DNA from: an uncultured Eubacteriales bacterium
GTDB taxonomy: Bacteria; Bacillota; Clostridia; TANB77; CAG-508
NCBI GenBank assembly: GCA_902492015.1
Contig: CABUJR010000001.1
Location: 169,908 to 233,907, forward strand
Direction of reading: 5' to 3'
DNA length: 64,000 nt
The notes below the pieces were generated by a model, which saw only the letters and a list, made by a program, of their open reading frames with translations, was not told the origin of the DNA and did no database searches. Position 1 is the stretch's first letter, and every line of letters starts with the position of its first letter. Below are positions 46,801 to 55,524 of the stretch, one piece after another. The translations under genes and the position numbers were made by a program.

Positions 46801-49105
46801 CATAAATATATTTTTCAATATTTACATTGTATTCTTTAATCTCATAAGTATCTGAATCTTTTTCTTTCAAATTAGTTGTGTTATCATTAGCGTCTGTATT
46901 TACCATACTACCATATCGGTGTGCACCATGAGTAGAATTTTCTCCCCATATAACATACTGCATGTGTTCACTTGATGTATTGGTTGTAATAAATTCTATT
47001 GTATTTGTATAAACTCCCTCTGCTTGAGTTGGTCTAACTTTAATTTCATAAACATTTTTATTATGAGGTGCTACTTCTATCCATTGACTATATTTTATAC
47101 TATCTGGCATTTCTTCCAGAGAACAATCTACCAAATTAGCATAAACTGGCTCACAACCTTCTGGTAAAACATCCTTTACTTTTACTCTAGTTGGGAATCT
47201 TGAATCATTTATAATTTCTATAGTATAAGTAACTAAATCTCCTCTTTCTACTTTTACTGGATCATTACGTTTTTGATCCATTGTCCAATCTCTTCTTTGG
47301 TTTCCTGAAAAAATATTTCCTATTTCTCCAACATGATCAACACTTGTAATATATTTATATATTGTCATTTGTGTTTTTAATGGAACTGCAACACGAATTG
47401 TATATTCCATTTGTTCTGCTGAAAGCAAACCTGCTCCTGAAAATGCGTCTTGTGCGTAGTCTCCTCCATTAGTTGGTTCATTCCATTGGAAGTACCAACA
47501 ATCTTTATGACTATGACCACATAAATATGTAGTATAATGACTTTGACTTGTCCATCCTGAGTCAACATGATGATGTCTTGTTCCTGTTGTACCATCAGCT
47601 TTTGTATATGTTGTAGTCCATTTTCTACAACTAGTACACCATCTATGTGTACATGTTCCAGTGTATGGTGTAGAAGTAGTTCCCGGTGATTTTGAATTAT
47701 GGTATGGACCTGAAGGTCCACCTTTACAAGAATAACTACAACTAGATTGATTTGTAGAAGAGTATCCATTAAAGTTTATTGCTTCTTGTAAACCTTCATA
47801 CCATGTTCCTGCACCAGATGCATGTATTTTTTGATATGTAAATCTAATATCTAATAATTCATCATATCCATTAATTGCTGCTGAACTAAAATCAATATAA
47901 AATTCTGAACCCGGTTCTGGAACAGGAAATTCTATTGTTTTAGTTTGTCCACTTTCATTTGTTAATATAGCTTCAGCTTTAATAATTGTTCCTCGTAAAT
48001 CAGAATCTGAACCATTTTTTCCTTGAGTATTTGTAAATTCTGTTTGAAGATTTTTTGCATTAGCAGAATTACTTGGAGTATATTTTTCATAACGATCATC
48101 ATCTACTAATACATAATGTGCTTTTTCACTATCGCTTAAAGCTTCATATTCAGCTTTAGTTATACTTGTTACTGTATAAGAGTCTAAACTAAATGAATAA
48201 TTTTCAGCTCTAACATAATTACTCATTTTAAATGGACCAACTTTATATGTATTATTTGAAACTGTTGCTCCAACATTATCTTCTGGTTTAACATCTACAT
48301 TAGGGTTTTTTGAATCCTCATGATATTTATCAAATATTTGGGCTGCACCTAATAATGGATTCGTCTCTCCTGGTTTTAATTGTCCAAGCCAAGACCATAC
48401 TGCGTGTTGTAATGGATCTGATGTATATCCTGTACTTGCTCTTTCTCCATCGGATTGTTTATACCTTGCAAGTAAGAAAGCCATAGCTCCATCTGAAAAA
48501 TCTCCATTTCCTTGTCTTACACCAATATTAGCTTTTCTAGTTTCACAATCAAAGGCAACATTATGAGGAATATATACCCAGTTTGTATATACAGTATCTG
48601 CAGGAGTTTCTGTAGATTCTCTATATCCATCATAAACACTTAAATTTTTTTGTATTACACCATTTTCATCAAGATATATTGCTGCACTTGTATCAATGTC
48701 TAAATATGGAATTTCTGCTTCATTTTTTGTTGAAGCACTATCTACTTTATGTTTTGTTATTGTATGTGTTTTATGATAAGCACTTCCTAGTATAGTATTT
48801 CTTTTAGCTCCATACGCCGTTCCATGCTGAGCACAGAAATAGTCTGCAGAACTATTAAATACAGCTCCATTTACAGGAAAAGTTTCTATTCTTTTATATC
48901 CTGGTGCTTTATACGAATATGCTTTTGTAATTTTTTTATTTACAATTCCTAAGCCAACAGGACTTCCACTAATAGTACTTCCAAATTCTGTTTGTAATGA
49001 ATCAACATTAGCACCTATTGTTGTAGGTATAAATAAATATCCAAGTCCTAATAATACTAACCCAATTATTAACATTGTTAATACATATTTTATTTTTTCT
49101 CTCAT
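40817..49105 (-). CDS. Giant surface protein, thioester domain and DUF11/SdrD_B repeats (2762 aa)
   Basis: The largest gene of the window. A signal anchor covers about residues 7-30. A probable thioester domain follows, with Cys91 in DYFCAQHGTAY and Gln233 in PLQHAVWSWLG. A Cys/His-rich segment sits at about 455-542 (SCSYSCKGG, CTHRWCTSCRKW, HHHVDSGW, CGHSHKDCW), unusual for a secreted Gram-positive protein. DUF11-like repeats follow, then SdrD_B-like domains (IAGNVWVDFDRDGF, SGMVWDDSR) and Ser/Thr-rich linkers. The C-terminus is LTPPTGLMR, a membrane helix and KKRRYK. The ribosome site AAGGAGGTGAT is a near-perfect anti-SD match. It lies 12 bases after the gene at 49118 and is a paralogue of the gene at 27051. 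Confidence 0.82.
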   Translation of the reverse strand: MREKIKYVLTMLIIGLVLLGLGYLFIPTTIGANVDSLQTEFGSTISGSPVGLGIVNKKITKAYSYKAPGYKRIETFPVNGAVFNSSADYFCAQHGTAYGAKRNTILGSAYHKTHTITKHKVDSASTKNEAEIPYLDIDTSAAIYLDENGVIQKNLSVYDGYRESTETPADTVYTNWVYIPHNVAFDCETRKANIGVRQGNGDFSDGAMAFLLARYKQSDGERASTGYTSDPLQHAVWSWLGQLKPGETNPLLGAAQIFDKYHEDSKNPNVDVKPEDNVGATVSNNTYKVGPFKMSNYVRAENYSFSLDSYTVTSITKAEYEALSDSEKAHYVLVDDDRYEKYTPSNSANAKNLQTEFTNTQGKNGSDSDLRGTIIKAEAILTNESGQTKTIEFPVPEPGSEFYIDFSSAAINGYDELLDIRFTYQKIHASGAGTWYEGLQEAINFNGYSSTNQSSCSYSCKGGPSGPYHNSKSPGTTSTPYTGTCTHRWCTSCRKWTTTYTKADGTTGTRHHHVDSGWTSQSHYTTYLCGHSHKDCWYFQWNEPTNGGDYAQDAFSGAGLLSAEQMEYTIRVAVPLKTQMTIYKYITSVDHVGEIGNIFSGNQRRDWTMDQKRNDPVKVERGDLVTYTIEIINDSRFPTRVKVKDVLPEGCEPVYANLVDCSLEEMPDSIKYSQWIEVAPHNKNVYEIKVRPTQAEGVYTNTIEFITTNTSSEHMQYVIWGENSTHGAHRYGSMVNTDANDNTTNLKEKDSDTYEIKEYNVNIEKYIYDVEHNQDNIGISSIDTTLKATDQRSITKGVTEDAKKANPVYAEYGDTITYKIIVYNTTNKYDSKINYSGAPYWEPDKVYVDIEDTLPEKYSNLKVTVSGSGVPGNNSETLSKLDTSSTNGGKFTIKNLMVPANGTRTVTVTLTVDEYTKGTVETNSVKFIGQMRNINRGTAQTSTVNDKYDVIKNNPIRTETKDYYKINNYNTFIDKYVYTYDEKIQKENNNNTFTNNGLITNNDGTLKTSRMNDNKQYSTLSDGNVNDKVREPNNKDTYKQQHPVSVEKYETLVYAIKITNEATTVNKSLSSGTKPATQVRTSKVTDKMEVGLTQKSVKAVMYNSDGSVCTRYNGDGKVNVNVSAPSAISENGRNYNKYEYTIGNETILNPGEYIIYYVTVEVTESNMYLYDLENRADLTILTNINNTNNNNREVRNPKHDENISKQEETKEYVRMKDLVIAGNVWVDFDRDGFMTDKNVDATKQAYYNVNQDARKKDVVVHLYRADGTLLRTTKTDQNGLYTFGRDENLNWYGTYNHDTGFSLNTTYQRVDKADNKDANGNYTANSKYVSYYIEYEYDGVIYKSTEFYAGTDGKKHLKDDGSFEQEYLIDSNAAEFTDVREQFNTKYEYISYNVAYDLGFNKTNELVFDKTEHTSQLMEDNSRLMTARSFINVPSNKNDANSTNYLWLYAFGGAQNNEKPETEYLKHINLGLELREDVDIALTKDVYKVKTTIDGEEMEYNYNQNNGLNGDMEATDQNPYLQNYIISKPYGLELYESDYKYRFEQYKAQAVREYKGIHGESELNVEVTYRITIDNKAVTDDDTVNYEGKNPPVTDTKLDVKIHEVLDLYDKNFVQIQFDNKGNMVADANPTVGSPNTVVVKNKDDKGFLVDKPIKIAEAWYFKEASEAGASASGTKYSIENPTEVAAGAKPIYKEDPAGNYVKIDLTLSSISSRGALGTYSEKKNNFEADGYNTVYIRGMENEIIHEGEDLDIYVKYVLDKDALKVGITNENYEETKSSTSSATTNTEEKENGSTTTGEESGSTTTTKTTTLERSLKIAETVLQDMTFKDKFGRGTENIAQVNAYSVWYTDGKPASLVDMDSNAGNIGIKNDSTGVIPGSAGYAESETSADNIDYYEDMTYKTGIELVADATVNTKEIITEKYNKNNIIVEVQNTPDIRRSISGMVWDDSRTDALGEGGETQYIGDGNYDPNEKKNNDGKMNQNVEINYKDGSETEEKDIKVRSARAEFVEIVDIPVLDESGNYVKDENNNNQIHYYEEILSDVTWKQVQHTRTDTDGNYELEGFVPGRYVVRFTYGDTVEENKNSTTYNPDSEAQKDMLIFNGQDYKSTKYTTDLSDTETDVDEIIKQLEVADKSDARDDEIRRLEVNRFSEVMTNELAEILKGVANGNEEMTPLSRANDVDQLKALTENTYMNAETVEFLVKTEKLTQEQTSKYIVRTNVDLGNGNLQDIADEIYYKELEAMQYADNNARDFKIENVDFGVEYRPESQISLLKEIDEMKISTEDGEVLADLFFYTEGEGEKATHHLDMEKSIGLDLVQFISNDYTALLSGLATEELQGFVYLQIDNDILQGSKIEISYKFKAQNNSEVDRITENLDDIRYKENDATINLINSYNGKGVNIIDKDYTASGTARNIIYADTYALDKNNDLYRNMKKTITNESDADNKAAGDGGYFGRYVGYAYYTGKDTDLDTISSLKFDKILDYVDTDLEFEQETSDDKLLNKYWRRTTTSELVSHVLAVRDIVEGRTENPGSQSDESASRNETKENYAVGEEVVTNAVLTNTKGMEYKNLVVSVDDRIKDDEYSRNVQTSVEEAQTKNNVNNVDLARFLLPKVTDPDTENYRYSMGIVYLPVSKVVSAEADTEDMSYENMAEIIQFTTLTGRRTNFATTIGNANVNTTEPDPGIGSEEFITASFESDTAATETITLTPPTGLMRNRRMIVNTVETARTSIIVIVIVVAVVALVVIVTKVTITKIKKRRYK

Positions 49106-49117
49106 AATATCACCTCC

Positions 49118-52100
49118 TTACTTATAAACTTTCTTAACATTAATTTTTTTCTTAATTTTTTCTTTATATTTGCCTTTAAACGTATCTTTATTTATAATAT
49201 TAGTTTTAAACATAATTAAAATTATTAATATAATAGCTATTATAAATATAATAATTGTTGTTGCTCCACCTGTTGAAACTAATATTAATGTATTCTGAAC
49301 ACTATTATTATTTTCGGCATTTTCTGAAACATTATCAGAACTATATGCTTCCAATATTGCGACTTTATTAGAATGTGTACCAGTATTATTTCCATCCATT
49401 GTTTTGGTTAAAACAAGTTTAATTTCTTTTTTATCTCCTGGTTTTAATAAAGTTTGATTTATATTTTTAACATAAATATATCCATCTGTTCCTTTAAACC
49501 ATTCTGAATTTTGACTTTCATCAAATTGTAAGTCACTATTTAGATAATCTATTACATTTTCAGCATATCCTTCTAAATCTCCTATATTTTCAATAGAAAC
49601 TGTATATTCTAAAGTAACTTTTGCACCATTTATTCTTCTAGATGGTATTTCTACTTTTGCTAACTCTAAATTATCGAAATTATATTCTTCAGAATATTTT
49701 CCATTTTCTACCTTAACTTTTGAAATATATTTATTTACAACTAAATCAAATATTTCTCTATTTTGAAGTCCTATATTAATATTTCCAACATTTTGATTTG
49801 CAACATTTATTTCATTTGTTACAGCAGAAATATCTTCTGAATCATTTTCCATAATATATGAATTATTTTCTGCTGATGAATTATCTTTTTTATAAATTGT
49901 TGCTTTATATTTTGTTTCGTCATAAGAAACTGCTATTACATAATTTCCATTTTCTACTTCATTAAATTGATATGTTCCATCAACCGCTGTAATTGTCGAC
50001 TTAATCATTGTTCCATTTGTATTCAATAAGTAAACTTTTACACCAGCCATTTTTGTTTCATCATCAGTTTTTATACCATCTTTATTTGTATCCAACCAAG
50101 AAACACCACTAATTGAATATTTTGGAGTTATAGCATTTGGAGTATTTTGTAAATTATCTGTAGTATTACTATTATTATTTGTATTATTTGTGTTATTAGA
50201 ATTATTATCTCCTGGTGTTACTATATCTTGATTACTTCCTGGAATGCTATCTTGTGAATTTCCATTTGAATCATTATTTGTATTATCATTAGAAGAATTA
50301 TTAGAATTATTATTTGAATTATTTTCTTGATTTGCTTGATTATTTTGGTCTTGTTCAATTAAATCATTAACTCTATCTTCTTCTATTTCTTCATCAGTTT
50401 TTAAATTATTATTTATGGTAAATTCTACTGGTTCTAAAACAACATCCTCCTGATCTGTATTTTTAATTTTTCTTATTATTGTTGCTTCTGAAGAATCTGT
50501 TCCAGATAAATTCTTTGCTTTTAAAGTAATATCTATCGTTATACTTTCTTTTGCATGTATTAAAGGTAATGTTGCACTATAAATATTTCCTTCACTAGCA
50601 TTTGCTAATAATTCACCATTTGAAACTCTAACACTTGAAACTATAACACTCTCTGGTATTTCAAATTCTAATATACCTTCAGAACATTCTACTGTTGATA
50701 TGTTTGTTATTAATGTAGAAATTGTAGCTGTTTCATTTTCATTAATGCTTTCAGGCAAATTTATTGTCATATCTGTAGCCTCTAGTACTGCTTTAGAAAC
50801 AGTTTGAGGAACAACTGTACTTATTTCTTTTGCAACTTCATCAGCATAAAATTCAAAATAACAATCTACTGTTTTAGAAGCACTATCTATTTGTTTTGAC
50901 ATTACACAAGTAGTTAATGTAACAACTTGATTTGCTGCCATATCTCCTATATAGTAATATATTTTTCCTTCCTCTTCTATGTATTCTATATTTTCACTTT
51001 TTTCGTCTATTGTTCCACTTACATATTCATATATATCACCAACATTTAAAGTTGCCACAACATTTTTCATATCTTTTCTTGATGTGTTGGTTAATAATAA
51101 TGTAAAATTTGTTGCAACTCCTGCTTGTATTTCTCTATCATAATCTAATCTAATTTCAGAAGCAAAATTTGCTTGATTTAACTTATTTTTTACTTCATTT
51201 GTTTCAATTGGATTAGCCATTAAAGCACTTGTTATAGTAGCTTTATTAGTAATATAAATATCTGGTATTTCTGTGATATATTCCTTGATTGGTACACTTT
51301 CTATAACAGTAATGGTTTCTGTTGTATTTTCATTACCAATTAATTCACCATTTTCATCATAAATTGGATTTTCAATAATTTGTTCCTTTTGAACTTCTTT
51401 GTCTTCATATCCTGTTATAATATAATATCCATTATCATCTTTATAAGCATATTCTTCTAATGTTGGCTTATTATATGTTCTAACATAATATGTAGCTTCT
51501 TTAGTTTCTCCAGGATTAATTGTACCTAGATTAAACTTTATACCATCACTATAATCTCCTGAAGCTACCATATATCCATAATCACCTACTGCAGATCTTG
51601 GATCTTTAGTTAAATAATTAGTATATTGTGGTACAATACAATTTGCTATTACATCATTTGTTGCAACACTACCACTATTTGTAACAGAAACTGTATATTT
51701 TAATCTCTTAAATGATAATACTTCTGTTCCATCTCCAACATCTACACTTAGTTTAGCTTCCATCTTTGGTCCAGCTTCTGTTGTTAAACCAACAATATCT
51801 GCACTTGAACTTTCATAAACAACTGCAACATCTGTGTTGTTGTTATAGTAAGCTCCAAAGCTTCCTGCTATACTTGTTTCATAAGGTAAATTTGCTGGAA
51901 TTTCAAAATCATAAGTATATCTTAAAACTTCCCCCGCTTTTAGTTTTCCATTTACAACTATTAAGTAAGATTTAATTGTTGAAGGGTCTGTAACTTCTGT
52001 TGTCCAACCATTTGCTTCATTGTTTAAATCTTTAGTTGCATCTGGGTTTGTAGAATAATAAATTGTTGACATATTTGAGTTTTGTATATCTTCTTTTATT

Positions 52101-55075
52101 AAATCTCTAACTACTGTATCTGTTGTTGTTCCTAAATCTTGATTTGATATTACATCTTTATTTCCTTTAAAAGGCACTCTTCCTATTAACACTAAATCTG
52201 AACATTCATTTTCTGTATTGTTTAATGCTAATAATTCCATTGTAGCAACTCTTGCTGGACCATTTATTGCAATTTGTTTTGTTACTTTTCCTTGTTTTAC
52301 TGATCTTATTTCACTTAAATTTCCATCATAATTTACAATACCATTTATTGCAATTAATCCTTTTGGTGCTTGGTATTTAATTAATGCAACATCAAAACCA
52401 TTTGTTGTTTTTAATATTCCATTTGGTATTTGTTTATTTATTGTCCATTTTGTTTGTGATTGATAATTTGATACACCTTCATTGTAATAATATAATTTGA
52501 TTTGGTCTTCTTTTGATGGAGTATAATCATCTACTTCTATATTCACATTTACAACTATATTTGTTCCATTTGTAATTGAACTTTCACTAAATGTTTTTTG
52601 TGTTCCCACAAGTTCAATTCTCATTTTTACAATATCACTTTCAGTATAAGTATTAAAATCACTTACTTGTAATCCATTTTCATATAATAAGTTTATACTT
52701 TGTACTGATACTGCTTTTACGTATTTAGGAAATACTAATTCAAATGTAGGATTTACATATAAATCACTATTTTCCTTATCATTATTTAATTCTATTTTTA
52801 GTTCTACATTATTGTTATCTTGTATTGTTGTTAATGTTTCTTTGTTTATTGATAATGTAGCTGATGTTGAACTTTCTTCAAATTCTTTTCTTGTTCCTAT
52901 TGCTCCAAGTGCTAGAGTATCTTCTATTGCTTGGTATTTAACTTCTGCTGTTATTCTACTTTCAATTTGTGTTATATCTTTAAATGTTGATTTTTCATAA
53001 TTACAATTTTTAATTACTTTTGTTAATTCAAAATTTATATTTCCATTTTTTGCAATGTTTCTTGCATAAACATAAATTCCATTTGCTCCATTTAAATTAA
53101 TTGTGCAATCCTCTTCTTTTGTAACTAATGCAGAATTTAATGTATATAAAAGTTCTCCATTTGCATTTGTTATTACTATTTCTCCACCTTCTGATAAGAT
53201 AGATGAAATTTCAGCATAATTGAATTTTATTTGTTTATATTCAATCCCTTGTGCTTCTAATTCAAGATTATTTGAAGTTATATAAAATTCTTTTGTGCTG
53301 TCTATTTTTAATTCTTCTAAAATATCACTTGTTAGAATATTAACATTTACTTGTGTTGTATATTCTGTTTCATATACAGGTTCTTCTGAATTATAATTTG
53401 CATATATTTTTGCTTTATTAATTCTATCTTCTGTTGAGCTAATATTATATGTAATTAATTCTCCAACATCTATTTTTATACTTTGTCTATCATTTATTTC
53501 TTTTGTAAGAATATTGTTTTCATTTGAACTATATTCTTCAACACTTGCTTTTACTACTTTATCTAAGTTTGAATTTTCTTCACTTATATAATCTTCATAT
53601 CTATATATAACAACGTATTCGTCTATTCCATTTGTATTTAAAGCTTCAGTATTTTCTACTACTGTAACTATTTTTCTTGATTCTTTATCATAATTCCAAT
53701 TTGCTTGTGTGAAATTTGTATATCCTGTGTCTTCTCCTCTTGTTGCCATTAATTTATTAGCAACAACATCTACTTCAATAGGAGATTTTCCATTTACTTT
53801 TGGAACTGTTATTTCTAGTTTTGTTGATTTTATTGGTAAGTATTTTTCATCTGTTACTTCTCTTTTAACAGTGATTTTATTTTCAACAATAGTTCCTTTT
53901 ATATCCCCAATTTCAAAAGGAGAGAATTTTGTATACTCACTTTGTAATTCTATATCTTTAGAATATTCCCATCCTAAAGTTACTTCTTCTTCTTTTCCGA
54001 TTTGTACTTCTTCTAAGTCACTATTTATATATGTTCCACTTATTTGTAGTTTTATGTTTTTATATAAGTCAGAAACTTTTAAAGTTTCTCCTTGAACATA
54101 TTCTAAATCTGCAATGATTTTTGTATCTTCTATTATATTTGTAAGTTTTATTTCATCATCTGCAATTAAACTTATATCTAAAGCCGCATTTGCAATTTCC
54201 TCTTGCAATCTATCTGCTGCTTCTGTTTTTTCTATAATTATTTCTTCTTCATTTACAAGTTCTTCTTCTGGCGCAGCTGAATCAGAAGCTACTGTATTAG
54301 CTTCTTGGTTTGCTGTATTATTTTCTTCTGTTGTAGTTTCATTTGCAACTGTTTCATTAGTTACTTCTGGTACTTCTGTTTCATTTACTACATTATTATT
54401 TACTACATCATTTGCTATAGTATTTGAAGAATTTGTAACTTCATTTGTTGCTGTATTAGCTACTTCATTACTTGCATCGCTAGGTTCAGTTACTGTTTCA
54501 TTTGCAATTTCATTTGTAACTTCGTTTACTACTTCATTTTGTGTTTCTTCTAACTCTGCATTTTGTACTACATTCTCGCTAGCATTTGTCTCTTCAGTTA
54601 CTACAGTATTTGTCTCTTCTTGATTGTCTTCTACTGCAGGCTCTTGCACTTCTTGTACAATTTCTTCTTCAATTTTACTTCCTACATCTTCTAAATTAGA
54701 ATTAGAACTTGCTTCTAAACCATTTATAACATTTTGGCTAACACTAGATATTCTGAAGTTAATGTTATCATCATCAGCACTTACTGCCTTGATTGTAGCA
54801 CTTTTCAAATATCCTTCAACCTGTGGCAACACTTCTAAAACTAATTTCACCTTTTGATTTACATTTCCAGTAAATTCATCCATCTTGTTACCGTTTTCAT
54901 CTTCAAAATAAGCATTGAACTTTATTTCATCTTTCCTGAAGAACCCATTGTTTATAACCTGGAATTCATCACTTGTTGCAATAGCTGCAATAGTGTATCC
55001 ACAGTTTGAAAACAATATCATAAAAACAATTAGAATTACTAGAAATTTGCTTTTTTTAGTTCTTACTGTTTCCAT
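49118..55075 (-). CDS. Giant surface protein with Asn/Glu/Thr-rich region and DUF11 domains (1985 aa)
   Basis: A secreted protein that starts at the ATG at 55075, seven bases from AAGGAG. A signal peptide covers about residues 8-35. A low-complexity region at about 140-280, built from NEVTNE/ANETTTEE-like units, follows. DUF11-like beta domains come next, then an Asn-rich linker (QENNSNNNSNNSSNDN, about residue 1590) and an SdrD_B-like domain (ISGVSWLDTNKDGIKTDDE). The C-terminus is LVSTGGAT, a membrane helix and a lysine-rich tail. It is the paralogue of the gene at 34960 and is cotranscribed with the gene at 40817. No enzymatic motif is visible. Confidence 0.8.
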   Translation of the reverse strand: METVRTKKSKFLVILIVFMILFSNCGYTIAAIATSDEFQVINNGFFRKDEIKFNAYFEDENGNKMDEFTGNVNQKVKLVLEVLPQVEGYLKSATIKAVSADDDNINFRISSVSQNVINGLEASSNSNLEDVGSKIEEEIVQEVQEPAVEDNQEETNTVVTEETNASENVVQNAELEETQNEVVNEVTNEIANETVTEPSDASNEVANTATNEVTNSSNTIANDVVNNNVVNETEVPEVTNETVANETTTEENNTANQEANTVASDSAAPEEELVNEEEIIIEKTEAADRLQEEIANAALDISLIADDEIKLTNIIEDTKIIADLEYVQGETLKVSDLYKNIKLQISGTYINSDLEEVQIGKEEEVTLGWEYSKDIELQSEYTKFSPFEIGDIKGTIVENKITVKREVTDEKYLPIKSTKLEITVPKVNGKSPIEVDVVANKLMATRGEDTGYTNFTQANWNYDKESRKIVTVVENTEALNTNGIDEYVVIYRYEDYISEENSNLDKVVKASVEEYSSNENNILTKEINDRQSIKIDVGELITYNISSTEDRINKAKIYANYNSEEPVYETEYTTQVNVNILTSDILEELKIDSTKEFYITSNNLELEAQGIEYKQIKFNYAEISSILSEGGEIVITNANGELLYTLNSALVTKEEDCTINLNGANGIYVYARNIAKNGNINFELTKVIKNCNYEKSTFKDITQIESRITAEVKYQAIEDTLALGAIGTRKEFEESSTSATLSINKETLTTIQDNNNVELKIELNNDKENSDLYVNPTFELVFPKYVKAVSVQSINLLYENGLQVSDFNTYTESDIVKMRIELVGTQKTFSESSITNGTNIVVNVNIEVDDYTPSKEDQIKLYYYNEGVSNYQSQTKWTINKQIPNGILKTTNGFDVALIKYQAPKGLIAINGIVNYDGNLSEIRSVKQGKVTKQIAINGPARVATMELLALNNTENECSDLVLIGRVPFKGNKDVISNQDLGTTTDTVVRDLIKEDIQNSNMSTIYYSTNPDATKDLNNEANGWTTEVTDPSTIKSYLIVVNGKLKAGEVLRYTYDFEIPANLPYETSIAGSFGAYYNNNTDVAVVYESSSADIVGLTTEAGPKMEAKLSVDVGDGTEVLSFKRLKYTVSVTNSGSVATNDVIANCIVPQYTNYLTKDPRSAVGDYGYMVASGDYSDGIKFNLGTINPGETKEATYYVRTYNKPTLEEYAYKDDNGYYIITGYEDKEVQKEQIIENPIYDENGELIGNENTTETITVIESVPIKEYITEIPDIYITNKATITSALMANPIETNEVKNKLNQANFASEIRLDYDREIQAGVATNFTLLLTNTSRKDMKNVVATLNVGDIYEYVSGTIDEKSENIEYIEEEGKIYYYIGDMAANQVVTLTTCVMSKQIDSASKTVDCYFEFYADEVAKEISTVVPQTVSKAVLEATDMTINLPESINENETATISTLITNISTVECSEGILEFEIPESVIVSSVRVSNGELLANASEGNIYSATLPLIHAKESITIDITLKAKNLSGTDSSEATIIRKIKNTDQEDVVLEPVEFTINNNLKTDEEIEEDRVNDLIEQDQNNQANQENNSNNNSNNSSNDNTNNDSNGNSQDSIPGSNQDIVTPGDNNSNNTNNTNNNSNTTDNLQNTPNAITPKYSISGVSWLDTNKDGIKTDDETKMAGVKVYLLNTNGTMIKSTITAVDGTYQFNEVENGNYVIAVSYDETKYKATIYKKDNSSAENNSYIMENDSEDISAVTNEINVANQNVGNINIGLQNREIFDLVVNKYISKVKVENGKYSEEYNFDNLELAKVEIPSRRINGAKVTLEYTVSIENIGDLEGYAENVIDYLNSDLQFDESQNSEWFKGTDGYIYVKNINQTLLKPGDKKEIKLVLTKTMDGNNTGTHSNKVAILEAYSSDNVSENAENNNSVQNTLILVSTGGATTIIIFIIAIILIILIMFKTNIINKDTFKGKYKEKIKKKINVKKVYK

Positions 55076-55382
55076 ACAAAACTCCTTTTCTTTAGAATCT
55101 GGACGCAATACGTCTACTTTTTTATTTATATAAAATATATTACTCTTTTTATAAAACTTTGTAAACTCCAGTATTTTCCAATATTTTAGAAGCTTTGTTT
55201 TTGCTTTTACGGAATATCTAACTTTGAGATTTTGCCTTCTAATATTAAGTTTTAATTACATTTTTGGTTTTTTTACCTGGTTTTCCACATTTTTTCATCT
55301 TTCTGTGGAAATCCCTAGGTTTTTATCAACTTTTCATTTTAAACGCATATCATATATTAATATTGTATAAGGGGGAATTACT
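55076..55382. other. Divergent intergenic region with a short inverted repeat
   Basis: 307 bp separate the adhesin operon from two small plus-strand genes. TTTCCACA at 55282-55289 and TGTGGAAA at 55304-55311 form an 8-bp inverted repeat that could be a regulator site or hairpin. No gene seen. Confidence 0.5.
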
Positions 55383-55523
55383 TTGAATAACATGGATATT
55401 AATAAACTTCTTTCTGCCATTTCAAAAATGGATAAAGAAGAACTTGAAAAAAATATTTATAAAGCTAAACAAATATTAGAAAATTCTAATATACAAAAAG
55501 AGATGAATAAGGACGATAAATAA
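55383..55523 (+). CDS. Small hypothetical protein, 46 residues
   Basis: A short gene with a TTG start and AAGGGGG upstream. The product is helical, opening MNNMDINKLLSAISKMDKEE, with KNIYKAKQILENSN after it. It ends one base before the ATG of the next gene, so the two are coupled. From memory, similar short charged proteins occur next to the following family in other Clostridia. The function is unknown. Confidence 0.65.
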   Translation: MNNMDINKLLSAISKMDKEELEKNIYKAKQILENSNIQKEMNKDDK

Positions 55524-55524
55524 T

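Noticed and set aside
47377..47769. Minus-strand reading frame of 130 codons inside the 2762-residue giant
   Set aside because: It is an alternative frame of the Cys/His-rich segment and has no independent start signal.
49118..55075. Repetitive Asn/Thr/Glu-rich DNA as a possible CRISPR or satellite array
   Set aside because: The repeats are codon-level, of irregular length and in frame with a long coding sequence.
55080..55125. A c-di-GMP riboswitch upstream of the adhesin operon
   Set aside because: A GGACGCAATACGTC hairpin is on the wrong strand, and the conserved aptamer elements are not visible.
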